Positions 9,992 to 18,836 of a stretch of DNA of 58,495 bases are shown one piece after another (within the stretch, counting starts at the first letter, position 1; every line of letters begins with the position of its first letter). Source of the DNA: Paracoccus sphaerophysae. GTDB lineage: Bacteria > Pseudomonadota > Alphaproteobacteria > Rhodobacterales > Rhodobacteraceae. The position numbers and the translations under genes are program-made. The DNA is taken from positions 1 through 58,495 of the forward strand of contig NZ_JRKS01000014.1 in the NCBI RefSeq assembly GCF_000763805.1, given 5' to 3'. The notes below the pieces were generated by a model. It made no database searches, was not told the origin of the DNA, and saw nothing but the letters and a program-made list of their open reading frames with translations.

Positions 9992-10774
9992 TCAGACCGT
10001 CACGTTCAGCGCGCCGCCGTCCAGCAGCAGGTTCTGCCCTACGATGAACCGCGCCTGCTGGGAACACAGGAACGCGCAGGCGGCGCCGAAGTCGTCGGCC
10101 TTGCCGTAGCTGCGCGTGGGGATCGTCGCCTGACGCCGGGCGCGGGCCTCGTCGCGGGTGATGCCCGAGCTTTCGGCCACCCCGGTGTCCAGCGAGGTGG
10201 CGCGGTCGGTGTCGTGGATGCCGGGCAACAGGTTGTTCACGCAGACGCCGTGTTCGGCGACCTGCCGCGCCATGCCGGCGACGAAGCCGGTCAGCCCCGC
10301 CCGGGCGGTGTTCGACAGCCCCAGCTGCGCGATCGGAGAGCGCACGGATTGCGAGGTGATGTTGACGACCCGGCCCCAGCCGCGCTCGATCATCCCCGGC
10401 ACCAGCGCCTGCATCAGCGCGATGGCGGACAGCATGTTGCCGTCGATGGCGCGGATGAAATCGTCACGGTCCCAGTTGGTCCAGTGGCCGGGCGGCGGGC
10501 CGCCGGCGTTGTTCACGAGGATGTCCGCCTGCCCGCCCAGCACCGCCAGCACCTTCGCGCGCCCGGCCTCGGTGGTGATGTCGGCGGCGACGGGCTCGAC
10601 GGTGACCTGATACCTGTCGGCGATCTCCCACGCGGTCTGGGTCAGCGCCTGTTCGCCGCGCGCGTTGATGACGAGGTTGACGCCCTCGGCGGCCAGCGCC
10701 TCGGCGCAGCCCCGGCCCAGCCCCTTCGACGCCGCGCAGACAAGCGCCTTCTTTCCCCGGATGCCCAGATCCAT
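9992..10774 (-). CDS. Atypical short-chain dehydrogenase/reductase lacking the usual Tyr/Lys pair
   Basis: The 260-residue SDR-fold protein has a nucleotide-binding glycine motif in CAASKGLGRG (about 13-22), the structural ILVNNAGG segment near 86-93 and a C-terminal GQNLLLDGG. The catalytic region reads ITSQSVRSPIAQLGLSNTAR: the Ser is present, but the YxxxK position aligns with S-N-T-A-R, so Tyr becomes Ser and Lys becomes Arg. A subfamily annotated as 3-oxoacyl-ACP-reductase-like shares this replacement. It may therefore bind NAD(P) without classical SDR chemistry, or use a different acid. Same strand as, and 58 bp ahead of, the FbpC-like ATPase gene. Confidence 0.85.
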   Translation of the reverse strand: MDLGIRGKKALVCAASKGLGRGCAEALAAEGVNLVINARGEQALTQTAWEIADRYQVTVEPVAADITTEAGRAKVLAVLGGQADILVNNAGGPPPGHWTNWDRDDFIRAIDGNMLSAIALMQALVPGMIERGWGRVVNITSQSVRSPIAQLGLSNTARAGLTGFVAGMARQVAEHGVCVNNLLPGIHDTDRATSLDTGVAESSGITRDEARARRQATIPTRSYGKADDFGAACAFLCSQQARFIVGQNLLLDGGALNVTV

Positions 10775-10849
10775 CGCCCTGCCCTTCCCTTGCTGTGCCG
10801 TCGCAGGGAACGCCCGGCGGGCGGCAAGGTCAAGCGCCGGCGAAGCCGG

Positions 10850-11182
10850 TCAGAAGCACAGGATCTCGGCCTCGGCCTCGGCCCTGCGCAGATCGGCGGT
10901 CACCGTGTCCATCATCGCGCCCTGCCGGAACATCGCGGCGCGGTCGCCCGACACCTGCTGCATCCGCAGCACCGTTTCGGCCGCGACGTAGCGCTCGTAG
11001 GGCAGCACCGTGGCGATGTTGTCGATCGAACAGGAACAGCGCCGCAGCGCGTCGGGCGATTCGCCGTTGGTGGCCATGCAGGCCAGCACGTATTCGACCC
11101 GCGCCTCGGTCGGGTAATCGTTCACCGCCTGGGCCGAGGCCGTCGCCGGAACCACCAGCACCGCAAGAAGCGCGCGTTTCAT
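10850..11182 (-). CDS. Small secreted cysteine-containing protein
   Basis: The 110-residue product has a short Sec signal peptide (KR, then LLAVLVVPATASA; cleavage after about residue 17). The mature part has four cysteines: one in LACMATNG, two in RRCSCSID and one in the C-terminal LCF. This looks like a small periplasmic disulfide or metal-binding protein. Its start overlaps the stop of the upstream secreted protein by 4 bp, so the two are translationally coupled. Relatives that I recall sit beside methylotrophy or quinoprotein loci in Paracoccus-type bacteria, which fits the neighbouring FlhS/FlhR-like pair. No function is known to me. Confidence 0.75.
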   Translation of the reverse strand: MKRALLAVLVVPATASAQAVNDYPTEARVEYVLACMATNGESPDALRRCSCSIDNIATVLPYERYVAAETVLRMQQVSGDRAAMFRQGAMMDTVTADLRRAEAEAEILCF

Positions 11183-11844
11183 TTCATCACCATGCTGTGC
11201 AGATAGCGGGCCGGGGCGACGGGCTGGTTGGCCATCTCCACCGGCAGCTTCACGGTGACCGGATCCGCGGTCTCGGCCACCATCTCGGCGATCGGCGCCT
11301 TCGGGTCCGCGCCCATCACGAAGCGCAGGGTGAGGGTCTGAAAGCCGCCCATGCGGTCGCGGTTGGGGTCCTCGGCAAAGGGCTGCATCTCGACGGTGAC
11401 CTTGCCGCCCTCGCGCCGGACGGTGCCGCCCTGGAACACCGCGTCCTTGATCCGGTTGCGGATATAGAACGGGCTGCCGCCGGTCATCGTCGCCATGTCG
11501 CGGGCGGTGTTTTCCAGGAAGAACACCAGCACCGGATCGCCGCCCGAGACCGGGAACGGCCCCGCGCCGCGTTCGCCGGCGTCGGTCTTCTGGTGCAGCT
11601 TCAGCACCGGCTTGCCGTCCGCGGGGTCGGTTTCCTCGGCCAGCGTCACTTGTCCCGCCTTGGCCGGGTTCAGCCCGGGCAGCGCCGGGCCTTCGCGGGT
11701 CAGCCGCCAGGTCAGCACCCGGTCGCCCAGCGCCCAGGGGCCGCGTTCGGCAAAGATCAGGTCGCCCGCCTCGCCCGCGGCCAGTGGGGCGGCGGCCAGG
11801 GTCAGCAGAAGGGCCGCGGCGGCGGATCGCAGGTGGTGCAGCAT
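11179..11844 (-). CDS. Secreted conserved hypothetical protein, first of a coupled pair
   Basis: The 221-residue product starts MLHHLRSAAAALLLTLAAA, a clear Sec signal peptide with cleavage after about APLAAG. The mature part (about 200 residues) is predicted largely beta, with a conserved-looking FFLENTARDMATMTGGSPFY segment and ending YLHSMVMK. I do not recognise a named domain. A GAGGA site precedes the ATG at 11844, which fits the signal peptide better than in-frame starts further upstream. It lies 95 bp after the histidine kinase gene on the same strand and overlaps the small cysteine protein by 4 bp, suggesting a kinase-secreted-secreted transcript and an envelope role linked to the signal it senses. 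Confidence 0.78.
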   Translation of the reverse strand: MLHHLRSAAAALLLTLAAAPLAAGEAGDLIFAERGPWALGDRVLTWRLTREGPALPGLNPAKAGQVTLAEETDPADGKPVLKLHQKTDAGERGAGPFPVSGGDPVLVFFLENTARDMATMTGGSPFYIRNRIKDAVFQGGTVRREGGKVTVEMQPFAEDPNRDRMGGFQTLTLRFVMGADPKAPIAEMVAETADPVTVKLPVEMANQPVAPARYLHSMVMK

Positions 11845-11939
11845 GGGGTATCCTCGGGGTTGCGGAGCCGACGATGCCGGGGCGCGGGCGGCTTGCCAAG
11901 CCCCCGGGCGCGAGCCCTGCGCCGTTGGGACCAGGGCGC

Positions 11940-13261
<1,322 letters not shown>

Positions 13262-13265
<4 letters not shown>

Positions 13266-14425
13266 GGCGCGGCCTCGGGCGGCATCAGGGCAAGGCCCAC
13301 GAAGGTCTGGTTCACATGCATCCCGCTGAATTGTTCCCCATAGGTGTTGAACCCCGCAACCCGGTAGCGGGCGAACAGCTCGGCCATGCGCGCGGTCATG
13401 CCGGCGCGTTCCACCGCCAGCCGGCGCAGGATGCAGTCGAAGCCCAGCACCATCAGCGGCGGCCGCGGCAGCGCGTCCAGCGCATCGGCGAAGCCCTGGG
13501 TCACGTCGCCGGCCTGGCCCAGCGTCAGCACCGTCCCCGGCTCGATCGCCGACATCAGCCGCAGCGCGCCGCCGGCATCGACGCCGCTGATCGCCCGGAC
13601 ATGGTGCCGCCGCCCGGTCCGCAGCAGCAGCGGATGGCGGGCGAAATCCGCCCGCTGCATCCGCGCCGGGTCCAGCTCGGCCAGCCGGGCATATTCGTCG
13701 GCCGCTGGTTCGGCGTTCAGTTCCAGGATCTGGCGCGCGGCCGGATCGGCGCGCGTGACCACCGCCCGCCGCGCGGTCGAGGTGAAATGCGCAAAGCTTA
13801 CCTCGGACACCGCCAGCGCGGTTTCCACCAGCACGAACACCGCAGCCCCCGGCATCGGGACGCCGTTCAGGATCTGCAGGGTCTGGCCGAAGTCGAGCCC
13901 GTCGCCGGCCGATCCGCCGACCACCGGCACGCCGGGCAGCGCCGCGTCCAGCGCGGTGACCAGCACGTCCTCGTTGCAGGCGGTGCCGTCGGCCAGCAGG
14001 ACGCCGAACAGCGACCGCCCGGGCCGAGAGGGGAAACCGGCGCGCAGCAGGCGCAGCTGCGACAGCCAGGCCGACACCGGGATGCGGCTTTGTCCGGCCA
14101 GCGCCACCGCCTCGGCCCGGAACGAGGCGGCGGGAAAGCCGATGGCCAGGATGGTGCCGCGCTGATAGCCGCAGGCCCCGATCTCGCCGGCCGAGGAACA
14201 GCCGGCGAGCCGCGCGGCGGGCAGCGCCGCGGACAGGTCGCGCGCCACCGGCGCCAGCACCTCGCGCGGCGATCCGAACAGCAGCACCAGCGCCGGGTCG
14301 CAGCCCGTCAGCAGCCCGGCCAGGGTGGCGGCGGCGGCCGGGTCGTCCGACGCGACGCTGACGCCGACCGGGGCCAGCGCCCGCAGGGCGGCGTCGGGCG
14401 TCACCTCGTCAGGCGCGCGGGGCAT
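13262..14425 (-). CDS. FIST domain sensory protein (FIST_N plus FIST_C)
   Basis: The 387-residue protein has a FIST_N region (about 30-215) with LVLLFGSPREVLAPVARDL, LAGCSSAGEIG and VVGGSAGDGLDF, followed by FIST_C with LLRTGRRHHVRAISGVD and a C-terminal NTYGEQFSGMHVNQTFV. FIST modules are predicted small-ligand sensors, often coded next to kinases or cyclases. It is cytoplasmic with no membrane span. Wedged between response regulator and kinase genes in one transcript, it probably feeds the kinase a metabolic cue. A perfect 19-bp tandem duplication covers its start codon and adds an out-of-frame upstream ATG, which may affect its translation. No good ribosome site is visible. Confidence 0.87.
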
Positions 14426-14445
14426 GGTCAGGCGCGCGGGGCATG
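14408..14445 (-). repeat. Perfect 19-bp tandem duplication over the FIST gene start codon
   Basis: The unit GTCAGGCGCGCGGGGCATG occurs at 14408-14426 and again at 14427-14445. Each copy contains an ATG on the minus strand (at 14425 and 14444). The upstream ATG is out of frame with the FIST protein; it would encode 11 residues and stop inside the FIST coding start. This looks like a recent slippage event. Confidence 0.85.
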
Positions 14446-14449
14446 GGGG

Positions 14450-15169
14450 TCAGGCCGGCTCGAACAGCCGCGCGCTGTTGGCCAGCAGCACCGTCTGGGT
14501 CCGGCGGCGGGCGTTGATCTTGGACATGATCGCGGTGATGTGGGTCTTGACCGTGGCCTCGGCGATGGACAGCTCATAGCTGATTTCCTTGTTCGCCTTG
14601 CCCTGGCAGATCAGCCGCAGGATCTTCATCTGCTGGGGCGTCAGGGTGGCGAAGCGGCGGGCGAGTTCGGCCCGCGCCTCGTCCTCGGTCCCGGCGGCCT
14701 CGGGCTCGTAGCCCTCGGGGGTGACCCGCTCGCCCTCCCACATCCGGCGCAGGCTGTCGACCAGCGCCTCGCGGCCCAGCGATTTCGAGATGTAGCCCTG
14801 CGCCCCCGCCGCCATCGCGGCCGAGATCATGGCGTTTTCCAGGTCGGCCGAGATCATCGTGATCGGCACCTCGGGCAGTTGCCGGCGCAGGGTGACGATG
14901 CCTTCGGCGCCGCGCGCATCGGGCAGGTTCAGGTCCAGGATCACCGCGTCGGGGGCGCCGTGGGTGCGGATCTGTTCGACCGCCGAGGCGAGGCTGCGGG
15001 CAGTGCGCACGGTCTTGCGGCCAAAGCTGATCTTGAGCGTCAGCGCCAGCGCGTCGCACATCAGCGGGTGGTCGTCCACGATCAGGATGTCCTTGACCCG
15101 ATCGGCCGACAGCCTGCCGGGCACGGCGGCGCCCGACGTGTCGCCGGCGGGGATTATTGCAGGCTGCAT
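14450..15169 (-). CDS. LuxR/NarL-family response regulator, FlhR-like
   Basis: The 239-residue regulator has a receiver domain (27-145) with VDDHP at 31-35, phospho-acceptor D79 in VILDLNLPD, and K129 in GYISKSL. A C-terminal GerE helix-turn-helix (about 170-222) has LTPQQMKILRLICQGKANKE and ATVKTHITAIMSKI. It probably binds DNA as a phospho-dimer and takes phosphate from the hybrid kinase two genes downstream. The ATG at 15169 follows GGAGGA at good spacing, and earlier in-frame starts would add unrelated sequence. First gene of the minus-strand set RR-FIST-kinase-secreted-secreted, divergent from the ABC transporter, which is a natural regulatory target. Confidence 0.9.
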   Translation of the reverse strand: MQPAIIPAGDTSGAAVPGRLSADRVKDILIVDDHPLMCDALALTLKISFGRKTVRTARSLASAVEQIRTHGAPDAVILDLNLPDARGAEGIVTLRRQLPEVPITMISADLENAMISAAMAAGAQGYISKSLGREALVDSLRRMWEGERVTPEGYEPEAAGTEDEARAELARRFATLTPQQMKILRLICQGKANKEISYELSIAEATVKTHITAIMSKINARRRTQTVLLANSARLFEPA

Positions 15170-15395
15170 GTTGTCCTCCAGCAGGCGGGACGTGTCGCGG
15201 CCGGCGGTTTCTCCTCGGACCCCGCCCGCGGCCCGCCGTGGCGGGCAGTCCCGTTGCCCGGCCAATCTAGGGCACATCGGCACCAGCGCAAGCCATCGCC
15301 TGCGCGGTGCGCGGCAGCCCCCGTCACATCTTGGTCGGATTGCCTGCGCGGCGTTGGCGTGGCAGCCTGCGGGTCTGTGCAAACAAGGGCCTGTC
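15170..15395. other. Divergent control region between the response regulator and the ABC transporter
   Basis: This 226-bp gap must hold the promoters of both divergent transcripts. I looked for inverted repeats and sigma-70 hexamers and found none convincing. There is no open frame with coding character. Confidence 0.5.
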
Positions 15396-16382
15396 ATGTC
15401 CACGCTTCGCCGCCTTGCCGCCGCCGCCCTGTCGGTCCTGTCCCTCGCGCTTCCGGCCAGCGCCCAGACCCCGACCGAAATCACCGTGGGCACGCTGGAA
15501 AACGGCACGGTCAGCTGGGAACTGGAAACCATCAAGGCGCGCGGCCTGGATACTGCCAACGGCTTTACGCTGAATATCCTGCCGCTGGCCGGCAACCCGG
15601 CCACCCAGGTCGCCATGCAGGGGGGCGAGGTCGATACCATCGTCTCCGACCTGCTGTGGGTCGCCCAGCAGCGCGGCGCGGGGGGGGATTTCGTGTTCCT
15701 GCCCTATTCGACGTCGGTCGGCGGGCTGATGGTCGGCAAGGACAGCCCGGTGCAGACGCTGGCCGACCTGGACGGCAAGCAGATCGGCATCGCCGGCGGG
15801 CCGGTGGACAAGAGCTGGCTGATCCTGCGCGCCTGGTCGATGCGGCCGGACAGCCCGACCAGCGGCAAGGACATCGGCGCGATGACCACCCAGGTCTTCG
15901 GCGCCCCGCCGATGATCCAGAACGCGCTCGACAGCGGCGAGGTCGCGGCGGCGATCAACTTCTGGCACTTCCAGGCCAAGATGGAGGCTGCCGGCGCGCG
16001 CCAGATCCTGGACATCAACGACGCCGCCCGCGACCTGGGGCTGGACCCGGCTACGCCGCTTCTGGGCTATGTGCTGCGCGAAAGCTGGATCAAGGAACAC
16101 CCGGACGCCGCCCGTGGGCTGGCCAAGGCATCGGCCGAGGCCAAGGCGATCCTCGCCAAGGACGACGCCGCCTGGGACGCGCTGCGCCCGATCATGAACG
16201 CCAAGGACGACGGCCAGTTCACCGCCCTGCGCGACGGCTGGCGCGCCGGCATCCCGGCGTCGCAAAAGGTCGACGCGGCGGCCGCGCAGAAGATGTTCTC
16301 GGTCATCGCCGGACTGGGCGGGCATGAGCTGACCGGCGGCCTCACCGAACTGCCGCAGGGAATGTTCTGGTCGGGTGACTGA
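15396..16382 (+). CDS. ABC transporter substrate-binding protein, NitT/TauT family
   Basis: The 328-residue protein begins with a Sec signal peptide (TLRRLAAAALSVLSLALPASAQ, cleaved after about residue 23). The mature part is an SsuA/ThiY-type binding protein: EITVGTLENGTVSWELETIK, GGEVDTIVSDLLWVA near 75-90, and KQIGIAGGPVDKSWLILRA near 125. The family binds aliphatic sulfonates, nitrate, pyrimidines or similar small ligands in the periplasm. The stop overlaps the permease start by 8 bp. Divergence from an FlhSR-like system hints at a ligand tied to C1 or alcohol oxidation, but the sequence does not name it. Confidence 0.9.
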   Translation: MSTLRRLAAAALSVLSLALPASAQTPTEITVGTLENGTVSWELETIKARGLDTANGFTLNILPLAGNPATQVAMQGGEVDTIVSDLLWVAQQRGAGGDFVFLPYSTSVGGLMVGKDSPVQTLADLDGKQIGIAGGPVDKSWLILRAWSMRPDSPTSGKDIGAMTTQVFGAPPMIQNALDSGEVAAAINFWHFQAKMEAAGARQILDINDAARDLGLDPATPLLGYVLRESWIKEHPDAARGLAKASAEAKAILAKDDAAWDALRPIMNAKDDGQFTALRDGWRAGIPASQKVDAAAAQKMFSVIAGLGGHELTGGLTELPQGMFWSGD

Positions 16383-17166
16383 GCCGCAGCATCGCCGCAC
16401 CTTGCGCCGCCCCGGCGTGGCGCTGGGGCCCGGCCTGGTCTCGGCTGCCCTGCTGATTGCCGTCTGGGCGGTGGCGGCCAGCCTCACCGAGCGCCCCCAG
16501 CACCTGCCCTCGCCGGTGGCGGTGTTCCGGGTGCTGGGGCAGCTGATCGGCTCGGGCGAGTTGTGGCTGCATGTCGGCATGACCCTGTTCCGCGTCACCG
16601 CCGCCTTCGTCGCGGCGATGGCGCTGGGGGGCGCGCTAGGGCTGTGGATGGGGCGGTCGCGCACCGCCGACCGCTGGATGAACCCGGCGCTGGTGGTGCT
16701 GCTGAACATCCCGGCGCTGGTCGTCATCGTGCTATGCTACATCTGGATCGGCCTCAACGAGACCGCGGCCATCCTCGCCGTCGCGCTGAACAAGATCCCG
16801 GTGGTCGCTGTGATGCTGCGCGAATCGGCCGGTGCCCTGCGCCCCGATCTGGACGACATGGCGACCGCCTTCCGCATGTCGCCCCTGGCGCGGCTGCGCC
16901 ATGTGGTGCTGCCGCAGCTGGCCCCCGCCATCGCCGCCGCGGCCCGGTCCGGCATCGCGCTGATCTGGAAGATCGTGCTGGTGGTCGAGTTCCTGGGCCG
17001 CTCCAACGGCGTCGGCTTCAAGATCCACCTCGCGTTCTCCAACTTCGACGTGGCGCGGCTGCTGGCCTGGTCGCTGGCCTTCGTCGCCGTGATGCTGCTG
17101 ATCGACATGGCCGTGCTGCGCCCGTGGCAGGCCCGCGCCAACCGGTGGAGGGTCGATGCGCCTTGA
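16375..17166 (+). CDS. ABC transporter permease, NitT/TauT family
   Basis: The 263-residue inner-membrane protein has about six hydrophobic segments, starting VALGPGLVSAALLIAVWAV. The binding-protein-dependent permease EAA loop is around MATAFRMSPLARLRHVVLPQLAPAI (residues 163-187). It starts with GTG at 16375, overlapping the binding-protein gene, and its own end overlaps the ATPase gene by 11 bp, so the three form one tightly coupled operon. Likely works as a homodimer with the downstream ATPase. Confidence 0.9.
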   Translation: MTEPQHRRTLRRPGVALGPGLVSAALLIAVWAVAASLTERPQHLPSPVAVFRVLGQLIGSGELWLHVGMTLFRVTAAFVAAMALGGALGLWMGRSRTADRWMNPALVVLLNIPALVVIVLCYIWIGLNETAAILAVALNKIPVVAVMLRESAGALRPDLDDMATAFRMSPLARLRHVVLPQLAPAIAAAARSGIALIWKIVLVVEFLGRSNGVGFKIHLAFSNFDVARLLAWSLAFVAVMLLIDMAVLRPWQARANRWRVDAP

Positions 17167-17740
17167 CCTGACCGCCAAGTCCTTCGGCCCGCGCCCGATC
17201 CTCGGCCCGGTCTCGCTGACCGTGGGGGCGGGCCAGCGGGTCGCCCTGCTGGGGCCGTCGGGGGTCGGCAAGACGACGCTGTTGCGCATCATCGCCGGGC
17301 TCGACCGCGACTTCGCCGGCACCCGCGCGGTGCCCGACCGGCTGGCGATGGTGTTCCAGGAACCGACGCTGCTGCCGTGGCGCACGGCGCTGACCAACCT
17401 GACCCTGCCCACTGGCGCCACCCGGGCCGAGGCCGCCGCGCTGATGGCCCAGGTCGGGCTGGCCGGCCGCGAGGCAGCCTATCCCCGCCAGTTGTCGCTG
17501 GGCCAGCAGCGCCGCCTGTCGCTGGCCCGCGCCTTTGCCGCCCGGCCGGGCATCCTGCTGATGGACGAGCCCTTCGCCTCGCTGGACGAGGCCACCCGCG
17601 ACCGCATGCTGGACCTGACGGCGCAGTTGCTGGACAGCAGCGGCGCCGGGCTGATCCTCGTGACCCACGATCCCGCCGAGGCCGCGCGCCTGAGCGCCCG
17701 GCCACTGACGCTGTCAGGCAGCCCGGCGACGTTGGGGTGA
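17156..17740 (+). CDS. ABC transporter ATP-binding protein, NitT/TauT family (short form)
   Basis: The 194-residue protein is a minimal ATPase, shorter than the usual 240-260 residues. Walker A is GPSGVGKTT (about 35-43), Q-loop MVFQEPTLLPWRT, signature LSLGQQRRLSLARA (Leu replaces the usual first Gly of SGG), Walker B ILLMDEPFASLDE and switch His in LVTHDPAEAA. It lacks the C-terminal extension of longer relatives, but the core is intact. Last gene of the transporter operon; a GC hairpin follows the stop. Confidence 0.88.
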   Translation: MRLDLTAKSFGPRPILGPVSLTVGAGQRVALLGPSGVGKTTLLRIIAGLDRDFAGTRAVPDRLAMVFQEPTLLPWRTALTNLTLPTGATRAEAAALMAQVGLAGREAAYPRQLSLGQQRRLSLARAFAARPGILLMDEPFASLDEATRDRMLDLTAQLLDSSGAGLILVTHDPAEAARLSARPLTLSGSPATLG

Positions 17741-17769
17741 GGGGGGCGTCCTGGCGATGAGGCCCCCTC
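17739..17769 (+). terminator. GC-rich hairpin after the NitT/TauT operon
   Basis: GAGGGGG at 17739-17745 pairs with CCCCCTC at 17763-17769 across a 17-nt loop, starting within the stop codon of the ATPase gene. There is no T-run, so it may be a weak or Rho-assisted terminator or simply protect the 3' end. Confidence 0.35.
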
Positions 17770-17789
17770 CCTTGCGGAACCGAGCACGT

Positions 17790-17813
17790 CAGACTAAGTT
17801 CACCAGACTAAGT
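17790..17813 (+). promoter_or_regulatory. Paired direct repeats CAGACTAAGT ahead of the toxin-antitoxin operon
   Basis: CAGACTAAGT occurs at 17790-17799 and 17804-17813, a 14-bp period, ending 14 bp before the antitoxin ATG. Two in-phase sites immediately before a Phd-type antitoxin are the expected layout of an autoregulated operator. The second copy runs into AAGG, part of the ribosome site, so antitoxin binding would also block translation initiation signals. Confidence 0.55.
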
Positions 17814-17827
17814 AAGGGATACCCGCC

Positions 17828-18070
17828 ATGAAGACCGTCAACATGCACGAAGCCAAGACCCACCTGTCGCGCCTCGTCGAGGATGCGGTCCGGGGCGAGC
17901 CTTTCCTCATAGCCCGCGCCGGCAAGCCGGTGGTCCGGGTCGAGGTGATTGCGGATGCGCCGCCGCCGCGGATCGGCTTCCTCGCCGGCGCCTTCACCGT
18001 GCCCGACGACTTCGACCGTATGGGCGCCGACGAGATCCGCGCGATGTTCGAGGGCGAGGCCCCGGCCTGA
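17828..18070 (+). CDS. Phd/YefM-family antitoxin
   Basis: The 80-residue protein starts MKTVNMHEAKTHLSRLVEDA, the classic Phd/YefM DNA-binding and dimerisation head, followed by PFLIARAGKPVVRV. The C-terminal 35 residues (RIGFLAGAFTVPDDFDRMG...) match the toxin-neutralising tail of VapB-type partners. It should bind the PIN-domain toxin encoded 7 bp downstream and repress the operon through the direct repeats just upstream. Start chosen at the ATG after AAGGGATACCCGCC. Confidence 0.92.
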   Translation: MKTVNMHEAKTHLSRLVEDAVRGEPFLIARAGKPVVRVEVIADAPPPRIGFLAGAFTVPDDFDRMGADEIRAMFEGEAPA

Positions 18071-18077
18071 TCGCCGC

Positions 18078-18464
18078 ATGAACCTGCTGATCGACACCCA
18101 CCTGCTGCTGTGGGCCGCGGCCGAACCCGCGCGGCTGCCGGACGCGGCGCGGCAGGCGATCCTCGACCCCGCCAACGCACTGCATTTCAGCGTGGCCTCG
18201 CTGTGGGAGGTGGCGATCAAGCGCGCCCTCGACCGGCCCGACTTCCGCGTCGATCCCGGCCCGCTGCGCGCCGGGCTGGTGGCGGGCGGCTATCTGGAAC
18301 TGCCGGTCGAGGGCCGGCATGTCCTTGCGCTCGCCACCCTGCCCCGCCACCACGCCGATCCCTTCGACCGGATGCTGATCGCGCAGGCCGCGACCGAGGG
18401 CATGGTCCTGCTGACCGCCGACCACGCGCTGGACGCCTATGGCGGCCCGGTGCGGCGGGTGTGA
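18078..18464 (+). CDS. VapC-type PIN-domain ribonuclease toxin
   Basis: The 128-residue PIN protein keeps the acidic metal-binding set: D6 in LLIDTHLLLW, E44 in SLWEVAIK, D94/D97 in HHADPFDRML and D115 in LLTADHAL. Such toxins cleave tRNA or rRNA and are held inactive by the cognate antitoxin. The DTHLLLWAAAE...DPFDRMLIAQA pattern is that of the Phd-associated PIN subgroup. The gene starts 7 bp after the antitoxin stop; no separate promoter is seen. All key residues are present, so it should be active. Confidence 0.9.
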   Translation: MNLLIDTHLLLWAAAEPARLPDAARQAILDPANALHFSVASLWEVAIKRALDRPDFRVDPGPLRAGLVAGGYLELPVEGRHVLALATLPRHHADPFDRMLIAQAATEGMVLLTADHALDAYGGPVRRV

Positions 18465-18495
18465 CGGGCGGCACCGCAGCCCCGTCACGCGCCCT

Positions 18496-18735
18496 CTACC
18501 AGTGCCACCCGCTCAGCGTGCTGTCCGGGCGGCCGTGGCTGACAAAGACCCGCCCGCCGTTCTCGTGCCGCGCCAGCGGCAGCCCCCCGTCCACGCCGAC
18601 GTCCCGGCGCAGATCGGCGGGCAGTTCCCCGAGGCTCGCCCGGCAGTCTTTCCGCGCCCGGTATTCCGCCCAGCGGGCGCGCAGGTTCCATCCGCGCGCG
18701 GCCGGCGCCGCGCGGCATTCGGTGATCGCAACCAT
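18496..18735 (-). CDS. Small DUF1127-like protein divergent from a GcvA-type LysR regulator
   Basis: The 79-residue product has a central basic helix RARWAEYRARKDCRASLGELP followed by ADLRRDVGVDGG, which resembles the short DUF1127 core (basic helix, then L-x-D-I/V-G-x-D). Small DUF1127 proteins of alphaproteobacteria are RNA-binding or stress and phosphate regulators in the few cases tested. The gene is divergent from the LysR gene across 101 bp, a pairing that I recall as common in Rhodobacterales. It ends 31 bp before the convergent toxin gene. The ATG at 18735 follows GAAGGAAC. Confidence 0.7.
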   Translation of the reverse strand: MVAITECRAAPAARGWNLRARWAEYRARKDCRASLGELPADLRRDVGVDGGLPLARHENGGRVFVSHGRPDSTLSGWHW

Positions 18736-18747
18736 GTCGGTGTTCCT

Positions 18748-18776
18748 TCAAGTCTGGCTTGATGCCTGACCTCAAG
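18748..18776. promoter_or_regulatory. CTTGA/TCAAG half-sites between LysR and the DUF1127-like gene
   Basis: Three copies of one half-site are present: TCAAG 18748-18752, CTTGA 18758-18762 and TCAAG 18772-18776. The last two form an inverted repeat with a 9-bp spacer, matching the usual LysR box geometry (T-N11-A). The position next to the small gene start suggests that the LysR protein controls it. Confidence 0.5.
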
Positions 18777-18836
18777 ATGCTAGGCTTTCACCGAGATTTC
18801 CAATCAACCGCCGGCATGGCGGCATAAGGTCAACTG

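Noticed and set aside
13316..16327. 1000-residue plus-strand open frame over the FIST, regulator and binding-protein region
   Set aside because: Composition is the low-complexity Arg/Gly/His/Gln type of an antisense shadow in high-GC DNA. The opposite-strand and other-frame genes carry clear domains.
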